A stretch of DNA of 7,320 nt from Tidjanibacter sp. GTDB lineage: Bacteria; Bacteroidota; Bacteroidia; Bacteroidales; Rikenellaceae. The stretch covers positions 1-7,320 of the forward strand of contig JAGBVY010000087.1 of assembly GCA_017630115.1 (NCBI GenBank). Reading direction: 5' to 3'. A program made the position numbers and the translations under genes. Each line of letters starts with the position of its first letter. Position 1 is the first letter of the stretch. Below the pieces are notes generated by a model. That model saw nothing but the letters and a program-made list of their open reading frames with translations, did no database searches and was not told the origin of the DNA. Of the stretch, positions 1 through 4,405 are shown piece after piece.

Positions 1-93
1 ATTTAAGGAATTTAAGGAGCTTAGGGATAGGGCCTATAAGCCCTATAAGCCCTATAAGACCTATAAGACCTATAAGACCTATAAGACCTTAGG
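1..93. repeat. 9-bp tandem minisatellite
   Basis: Six 9-bp units run from 33 to 86, each CCTATAAG followed by C (first two) or A (last four), with a decayed seventh copy to about 93. The 9-bp period continues upstream in degenerate form: ATTTAAGGA occurs at 1-9 and again at 10-18, followed by GCTTAGGGA at 19-27. The array may extend past the left edge. I see no gene here; the repeat is probably intergenic and prone to slippage. Confidence 0.85.
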
Positions 94-95
94 TC

Positions 96-123
96 GTTAG
101 ACGTTTGACGTTAGACGTTAGAC
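96..123. repeat. heptamer tandem repeat GTTAGAC x4
   Basis: Four consecutive 7-bp units begin at 96, 103, 110 and 117. Three are GTTAGAC and the second is GTTTGAC. The array directly follows the 9-bp minisatellite. The same heptamer recurs alone at 2025-2031 and in both arms of the hairpin at 4302-4338. I infer no function. Confidence 0.85.
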
Positions 124-124
124 A

Positions 125-141
125 CACAGCCTTAGGCTGTG
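125..141. repeat. 17-bp perfect palindrome
   Basis: CACAGCC at 125-131 and GGCTGTG at 135-141 are exact reverse complements around TTA. The palindrome sits at the junction between the heptamer array and the first 74-bp repeat unit. It could mark the boundary of the larger repeat element or form a small hairpin. There is no T-run on either side, so it does not look like an intrinsic terminator. Confidence 0.6.
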
Positions 142-350
142 ATTTGTGGAGGGATTTTCGTGCCAAACTAAGGAGCGAGTCCGCAGCTTACTGGGTCGGG
201 AGAGGGAAGAGTGCGTTTTGTGGAGGGATTTTAGTGCCAAACAAAGGAGCGAGCCCGCAGCCTACTGGGTCGGGAGAGGGAAGAGTGCGATTTGTGAGGC
301 GAGTTTCGTGCCAAACAAAGGAGCGAGTCCGCAGCCTACTTGGCGTAGGT
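141..350. repeat. 74-bp direct repeats, two full copies and one partial
   Basis: Copies start at 141, 215 and 289, giving an exact 74-bp period. Copies 1 (141-214) and 2 (215-288) differ at about 5 positions by hand alignment. Copy 3 follows them to about 340, then diverges into a sequence that folds back on itself. Each copy carries GTGCCAAAC, then GAGCGAG, CCGCAG, TACTGGGTCGGGAG and finally AGAGTGC. Short open frames cross the copies on both strands, but they share no consistent start, change frame from copy to copy, and look like by-products of the repeat. This is probably an intergenic repetitive element of the host genome; the family is not recognised. Confidence 0.85.
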
Positions 351-403
351 GAGGAACTCGCTCTCTGACGTTTGGTGCGAAAATCGCCCACAAGGCGCAC
401 TCT
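282..403. repeat. 122-bp nested imperfect palindrome abutting the GH109 stop codon
   Basis: The outer arms are 282-316 and 370-403, matching at about 29 of 35 aligned positions. A second pair, GAGCGAGT (321-328) and ACTCGCTC (356-363), lies inside. A third, CCTAC (335-339) and GTAGG (345-349), closes a 5-nt loop. Six unpaired bases on each side separate the inner two stems. The right half is therefore an inverted partial copy of the 74-bp unit. The right end touches the TAA of the minus-strand GH109 gene (404-406), so its transcript would run straight into this structure. It may act as a 3' end, stabiliser or terminator, although there is no good U-tract after it. Confidence 0.8.
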
Positions 404-1801
404 TTACTCGGCGAAGGCGTGCTTGTAACCCTGCACCTCATCCCAATGACCACGAGTAAAATCGGGAATCAAGACAGGTGCATTGCCATTTTCGATAGAG
501 ATGCGGGTCAGCTCGGCCAAACAGCACCACTCAGCCAAGTCGTAAACATCCATATCCAGAGGCAGACCATTGCGCAAGCAGTAGATAAGCCTATAATCCA
601 TAATGAAGTCCATACCTCCGTGGCCTCCAACCTCCTTAGCTCTCTTTTCGAGATCGCGATGGATGGGATGCTTGTACTGCTCAATGAGGGCTGCGTGAAC
701 CTTTGCAGGGACAGCGCCGTGAGCACTCAGGTCTTCGTGGTCGGGCACAGCCTTCTTATCGACCTGTGTGGGACGCACACAAATCTGCTCAATAGGATAC
801 TTGCTTGCGTAACCATCAGTACCGGTGAGCGAATACATACGGCTGTAAGGACGGGGGGTCATAACGTTGTGTTGGATGTGGATAGTCTTGCCCTTGGCCG
901 TCTGGATGAGGGTGAGGGTGTGGTCGCCATTCTGGAACTCAATATCTTTGTTCTCAACACCAAACTGCTCGGCCATCTTCTTGCCATTGAAGGGTTTGGT
1001 ATCCATCGACACGAGGTGGGTCATCCTATCACCACGGTGGATGTTGAGCGCCTGAGTAACAGGACCTATGCCGTGAGTGGGATAGACGTCGCCACGATGC
1101 TCATTGTTGTAGTCCAAGCGCCAATTGTTGTAGTACTCGCCCCAGAACTCTTCGAGGTTGTGGATGTAGGAGCCTTCAACGTGGATAATCTCGCCAAAGA
1201 GGCCACTCTGAGCCATATTCAAGGCGGTCATCTCGAAAAAGTCATAGACACAGTTTTCGAGCTGCATACAGTGTTTGCGTGTGCGCTCAGAGGTGTTGAT
1301 AAGAGCCCAAATTTCATCGAGAGTCATAGCTGCGGGCACCTCAATAGCAACGTGTTTGCCTTGCTCCATAGCATAGACGCCAATGTTGGCGTGATCTTTC
1401 CAGTCGGTCACGACATAGACGAGGTCGAGGTCGTCGCGCTCGCAGAGCTGCTTCCAAGCGTCCTCCGAGCCAGAGTAGGCGGCAGCCTCGGGCAAACCTG
1501 CTTTGCGAAGAATAGCTTGACCCTTCTCGACCCTCTCGGGTACGATGTCACAAAGTGCGGTAACCTCCACACCGGGGATATTGATAAGACGTACAACAGC
1601 ATCGTCGCCACGCATACCAAGGCCAACAATACCAACGTGTACGGTTTCGAGTTTGGGGGCGGTAAGAGCCACAACGTGCTCCTGACCCGCAGGGCGCTCG
1701 GGGGTTGGAATCTGAATAGCCAACTTCGTCTCTTGCGACGAACAACCAACGAGGCACATCATTGCGAGGCCAACAAATAGGGTAGAAAGTTTGTTAATCA
1801 T
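404..1801 (-). CDS. GH109 family glycosidase lipoprotein (alpha-N-acetylgalactosaminidase type)
   Basis: A 465-residue, complete Gfo/Idh/MocA-fold protein. The known family activity is NAD+-dependent hydrolysis of terminal alpha-linked N-acetylgalactosamine, as in blood group A antigen and mucin-type glycans, by an oxidation-elimination mechanism with bound, recycled cofactor. Residues 1-20 are a lipoprotein signal ending in LVGC (Cys20). The Rossmann domain starts near 54 with GLGMRG (60-65) and an acidic residue after the second strand (Asp85). The motif EVPAA (154-158) replaces the EKP motif of ordinary sugar dehydrogenases, as is typical of GH109. YPTHGIGP (240-247) carries the Tyr and His that I recall as substrate-contacting in the family, and TPRPYSRMY lies at 315-323. 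The length fits the family. The ATG at 1799-1801 begins the signal peptide; no Shine-Dalgarno sequence is visible, as is usual in Bacteroidetes. The gene stands alone, divergent from the next one. Export to periplasm or surface is inferred from the lipobox; substrate specificity is unproven. Confidence 0.92.
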   Translation of the reverse strand: MINKLSTLFVGLAMMCLVGCSSQETKLAIQIPTPERPAGQEHVVALTAPKLETVHVGIVGLGMRGDDAVVRLINIPGVEVTALCDIVPERVEKGQAILRKAGLPEAAAYSGSEDAWKQLCERDDLDLVYVVTDWKDHANIGVYAMEQGKHVAIEVPAAMTLDEIWALINTSERTRKHCMQLENCVYDFFEMTALNMAQSGLFGEIIHVEGSYIHNLEEFWGEYYNNWRLDYNNEHRGDVYPTHGIGPVTQALNIHRGDRMTHLVSMDTKPFNGKKMAEQFGVENKDIEFQNGDHTLTLIQTAKGKTIHIQHNVMTPRPYSRMYSLTGTDGYASKYPIEQICVRPTQVDKKAVPDHEDLSAHGAVPAKVHAALIEQYKHPIHRDLEKRAKEVGGHGGMDFIMDYRLIYCLRNGLPLDMDVYDLAEWCCLAELTRISIENGNAPVLIPDFTRGHWDEVQGYKHAFAE

Positions 1802-1857
1802 TGTGTAGTATTTTTTGTAATTTTGGTTTGCAACGTAAAAAACGAAACATATCGAAA

Positions 1858-1865
1858 CAAAGGTA
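1858..1865 (-). promoter_or_regulatory. candidate -7 box of the GH109 promoter
   Basis: Read on the minus strand, this is TACCTTTG, an exact match to the Bacteroidetes -7 consensus TAnnTTTG. It would start transcription about 50 nt before the GH109 ATG. No clear TTTG lies 19-21 bp upstream; that zone is T-rich (TTTTTTTCCC). The alternative is that its TTTG serves as the -33 box for a weaker -7 match, TACGTTGC, at 1830-1837, with a 20-bp gap. Confidence 0.45.
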
Positions 1866-1973
1866 TGTAAAATAATTGAGGGAAAAAAATTTACTACAAC
1901 AAAGGGGTAAATATCTTTATTTCAACCGCAAAAAGTGGTGAATTAGCAAAATAAGACACTTCTTATTAAATAG

Positions 1974-1987
1974 TAGTCAGTAGTCAG
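1974..1987. repeat. TAGTCAG heptamer duplicated in tandem
   Basis: Two perfect TAGTCAG units lie side by side, preceded by TAG (1971-1973) and followed by TAA. They sit in the middle of the 349-bp divergent intergenic region (1802-2150), which otherwise contains only the two promoter candidates. The site could be a slipped-strand repeat or a paired regulator site; nothing here decides between them. Confidence 0.5.
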
Positions 1988-2080
1988 TAAACAGAGGGCG
2001 GTGGCGTCTTTCGATTTAGGTTTTGTTAGACGTTTTTGAAGCACCACCATCACAAAACAGGATTCCTACTGCGAGAGCGA

Positions 2081-2118
2081 TTTGTTGTAGTATTTTCAAC
2101 AAAAAAATACTATCTTTG
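2081..2118 (+). promoter_or_regulatory. candidate promoter of the FN3-like lipoprotein gene
   Basis: TATCTTTG at 2111-2118 matches the Bacteroidetes -7 box TAnnTTTG exactly. TTTG at 2081-2084, or overlapping GTTG at 2084-2087, is a possible -33 box, though the gap of 23-26 bp is a little longer than usual. The predicted leader is about 25-30 nt, A-rich and free of a Shine-Dalgarno sequence, ending in CTATCATA before the ATG at 2151. Confidence 0.6.
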
Positions 2119-2150
2119 CGATATAGATAACAACCAAAACAACTATCATA

Positions 2151-4109
2151 ATGAAAACTTTTACAAAAATAATCTGTGCTATGTCGCTGTTGTGGGCAGC
2201 CGTAGCCTGCGACAAACCCGAACCAGAACCCATTGTACCCGAGGTAAAACTCACCTCTCTGGGTGTGAGGGCTCAGACCACCGAGGCCACCTTGGCGGCC
2301 GTTGTAGCCAATGCCGACCAAGTAGCCTACATCTGGGCCCCAACAGCCTCCATTGAGCACGCTTGGAGCGCCGAGGATATCTTCGCTGAGGGAATGGCCG
2401 TCACCAACTTCAACAGCAATGAGTCCTACAACAAAAATGTAGATATCACTGCCACCCTGCTCGACCTCACCCCAGGCACAGCCTACACCGTAGGCGTAGC
2501 GGCTAAAAACTCCAAGGGCAGTACTGCTCTTACCCAAGAGTTCACTACCCTCCCGATCGAAGAGCCAGAGCCAGAGCCAGAGCCAGACCCCGAGCCAACA
2601 ATCCCAGCGGTGGTGATGAGCGAGATTGACCCATTCGACGTTCAGGGCACTACCGTTGAGTTTAGCCTAACTGTCAGCAATATGGACCTCTTTGGTTTCA
2701 AGGTTGTACCCACAGCCGAACTTACCGAAATGAGCGACGAGTATATTATCGAAAACAGTGACGACTACTATTGGGAAGACGGCAACACATCGTGGGAAGC
2801 TCCTATGACCTTTGCATTCCACAGCGACGTGATGCCCCTGACGGAGTACACCGTTGTGGCTGTGGCAGCCAACAGCATCTCGTCGGAGCGTCGCGAGGCT
2901 ACCTTCACCACCCCCAACGAAGAGCTTATGGTTGAGAAAATGTCGCTCTCGGCAACCAGAGCACAGCTTACCAGCAATGGCAATGACCACTACATCGTTT
3001 TCAGCAACGCACTCAACGAACTCGGCCTCCACCTTGTCAGCGAAGGCTTCGGTGGTCGCTACGAGCCTTCGTCTGAGAGCCACTACTTCGTGGCCGAAGG
3101 TTCCTACTTCAAGAGTACCAGCGCCAATGGCACAGTAACCACTTGGGATGAACTCGACGCCACATTTGGCTGTCTGGACACCTACGAAAACATCATCACA
3201 GGTAAGTGGGAGTGCTACGGCTCGTTCTTCTTCCTGCCCAACTTAGCACTCGAAATGGAGATTCCAAGCGGCATCGTAATTGAAGGTGCAGAGCGTGACA
3301 CGCCCACCGAGCTCCCACTAAACATCACCTCAGCCGAGGCTAAGCTCAACGGCAACTTCTGGTACTTGACCCTCACACAGGACAAGGACAACACCGTAAC
3401 CCTCGCCATTGACCTTATGAGAGATTTGGACCATATCCCCTCGGGCACTTACAAGGTGGTAGCCGGTAGCGACCCCACCGTTCCCCACATCAACACTTCT
3501 AAGTCGTCGGCCATCCTCAACAATGTAGCCACATCGCTATCGGGCTACGCCGAGGGCTACGTTAGCGAAGTGACGGTTGAGTATGACTCCACAACGGGCG
3601 AGAGCTATTTCTCGGGCAAGGCATACATCAAATCACGCTATGCTGTGGCAACAATAGCCAAGTGTGGCCCCTTCAAACTCTACGAAACAGAGGCTGAGGT
3701 GTGCGAAACCGTAGATGAGGGCAGAAACCTTATGATATGGGCCCTTTGGAACGAAGCCGCTAGATGCTGGCAGCTCGAATGGGCTGGCGATAACTTCTAC
3801 GGTTATCTCTACTTTATGACCGGCGCAAGCGACTCGGAGCAGTTGCCCGAAGGTCGCTACTACCTAATGAGTAGCAAACCCGGCAACAGCAATCTCTGGA
3901 TTGACTGCAAGCGTAGCTACGCACAGAAACTGCGTACACAAGAGCAACTCTCGCTTATTGCCGACAAAGGATACTACATTGACGTGACTACTTCTACCAA
4001 CTCCGATGGCGAGATAGTCCACGACATCGTAGGCTCATTTGCCACCACCAATGGTGCGTATATCATCAACTTCAACTACGACGGCGAGCAACGAGGCTCA
4101 ATCTACTAA
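2151..4109 (+). CDS. surface-type lipoprotein with FN3-like domains and a threefold beta-rich C-terminal repeat
   Basis: A 652-residue, complete protein of unknown function. Residues 1-20 are a lipoprotein signal ending in AVAC (Cys20), a slightly loose lipobox. The next residues, DKPEPEPIVPE, are acidic and proline-rich, resembling Bacteroidetes surface-export signals. Residues about 30-135 and 155-256 each look like a fibronectin-III-like domain: both contain a TPGTAYTVGVAAKN or PLTEYTVVAVAAN strand and end in FTT. A Pro/Glu linker (137-152) joins them. The remainder contains three related beta-rich units beginning near 277, 401 and 537, with a shared pattern of aromatic strand, hydrophobic strand, then PSGTY or PEGRY-like turn. 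No catalytic motif is evident. Binding to a glycan or protein on the outer surface is plausible but inferred. The gene is a single transcription unit, divergent from GH109, followed 31 bp downstream by an intrinsic terminator. The start is fixed by the signal peptide. Confidence 0.85.
   Translation: MKTFTKIICAMSLLWAAVACDKPEPEPIVPEVKLTSLGVRAQTTEATLAAVVANADQVAYIWAPTASIEHAWSAEDIFAEGMAVTNFNSNESYNKNVDITATLLDLTPGTAYTVGVAAKNSKGSTALTQEFTTLPIEEPEPEPEPDPEPTIPAVVMSEIDPFDVQGTTVEFSLTVSNMDLFGFKVVPTAELTEMSDEYIIENSDDYYWEDGNTSWEAPMTFAFHSDVMPLTEYTVVAVAANSISSERREATFTTPNEELMVEKMSLSATRAQLTSNGNDHYIVFSNALNELGLHLVSEGFGGRYEPSSESHYFVAEGSYFKSTSANGTVTTWDELDATFGCLDTYENIITGKWECYGSFFFLPNLALEMEIPSGIVIEGAERDTPTELPLNITSAEAKLNGNFWYLTLTQDKDNTVTLAIDLMRDLDHIPSGTYKVVAGSDPTVPHINTSKSSAILNNVATSLSGYAEGYVSEVTVEYDSTTGESYFSGKAYIKSRYAVATIAKCGPFKLYETEAEVCETVDEGRNLMIWALWNEAARCWQLEWAGDNFYGYLYFMTGASDSEQLPEGRYYLMSSKPGNSNLWIDCKRSYAQKLRTQEQLSLIADKGYYIDVTTSTNSDGEIVHDIVGSFATTNGAYIINFNYDGEQRGSIY
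2562..2585 (+). repeat. in-frame hexanucleotide repeat GAGCCA x4
   Basis: Four perfect GAGCCA units encode the Glu-Pro repeat in the linker between the two FN3-like domains of the lipoprotein. Because the unit is 6 bp, slippage would lengthen or shorten the linker without breaking the frame. Confidence 0.8.
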
Positions 4110-4136
4110 TACGATATTAAAGCAAAACTTACCCCC

Positions 4137-4175
4137 AAAAAACTCGGGCATCCGCTTGGATGCCCGAGTTTTTTT
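4137..4175 (+). terminator. intrinsic terminator, probably bidirectional
   Basis: Perfect 13-bp arms, 4141-4153 and 4158-4170, enclose the loop GCTT. The right arm runs into seven Ts (4169-4175), and the left arm is preceded by six As (4137-4142), so the hairpin works on either strand. It lies 31 bp after the lipoprotein stop codon and ends that transcript. It could also back up termination of the convergent leucine-rich repeat gene. Confidence 0.93.
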
Positions 4176-4301
4176 GAAGGTCAGCAATCCCTTATAACAT
4201 TCAGCCCCTTGGTTGCTCTATATCTTTCCAAACAAAACACGCATTATCCTCATTTATGGGCGCGCCAATGGCAAAACAGCAGCAACCATAGGATACTAAA
4301 C
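4176..4301. other. spacer between two terminators, no gene seen
   Basis: No credible open frame lies between the two hairpins. CCTTGGTTGCT at 4207-4217 is the reverse complement of AGCAACCATAGG at 4281-4292 apart from one extra base, giving a stem of about 11 bp with a loop of about 63 nt. The loop contains the 8-bp palindrome GGCGCGCC (4259-4266). TATATCTTTCC at 4220-4230 only loosely resembles a -7 box. A small RNA is possible but weakly supported. Confidence 0.3.
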
Positions 4302-4338
4302 AATAAGGCCGTCTAACGAGCTGTTAGACGGCCTTATT
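4302..4338 (-). terminator. 16-bp perfect hairpin, likely terminator of the leucine-rich repeat gene
   Basis: The arms 4302-4317 and 4323-4338 are exact 16-bp reverse complements around GAGCT. The hairpin lies 67 bp beyond the stop codon of the minus-strand leucine-rich repeat gene. Read on that strand, the 3' arm ends in CCTTATT and continues GTTTAG, a moderate rather than ideal U-tract. GTCTAAC and GTTAGAC, the heptamer of the 96-123 array, form the inner stem. Confidence 0.75.
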
Positions 4339-4405
4339 TGGAGATTGGGTGTTCCACTCTCTATCTCTCAAATCAGATTCGAGGTGGAACCTACCCGACG
4401 TTTAC

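Noticed and set aside
141..403. CRISPR array
   Set aside because: The repeats are contiguous 74-bp units without unique spacers, and no Cas gene is visible.
105..453. Short open frames on both strands across the 74-bp repeats
   Set aside because: They overlap one another, shift frame between repeat copies, and their similarity to each other comes only from the DNA repeat. Some also run into the GH109 coding end.
419..1780. Open frame of 453 codons on the plus strand opposite the GH109 gene
   Set aside because: It lies almost exactly antisense to a confidently identified, full-length GH109 gene. Its translation has no domain, signal or family resemblance. It results from codon bias on the coding strand.
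2000..2048. Imperfect inverted repeat (GGTGGCGTCTTTC with GAAGCACCACC) upstream of the lipoprotein promoter
   Set aside because: It needs mismatches and gaps and lies upstream of the predicted transcription start. It is too weak to call an operator or riboswitch.
2036..2356. 106-codon plus-strand frame starting with Met-Lys and four His, before the lipoprotein gene
   Set aside because: It overlaps the promoter, leader and first 200 bases of the lipoprotein gene in another frame and has no protein-like features. The His run comes from a chance CACCACCATCAC in intergenic DNA.
2016..2537. 173-codon minus-strand frame overlapping the lipoprotein start
   Set aside because: It is antisense to the signal peptide and first FN3-like domain. 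Its Gly/Tyr-rich translation is typical of reverse reading of this codon usage.
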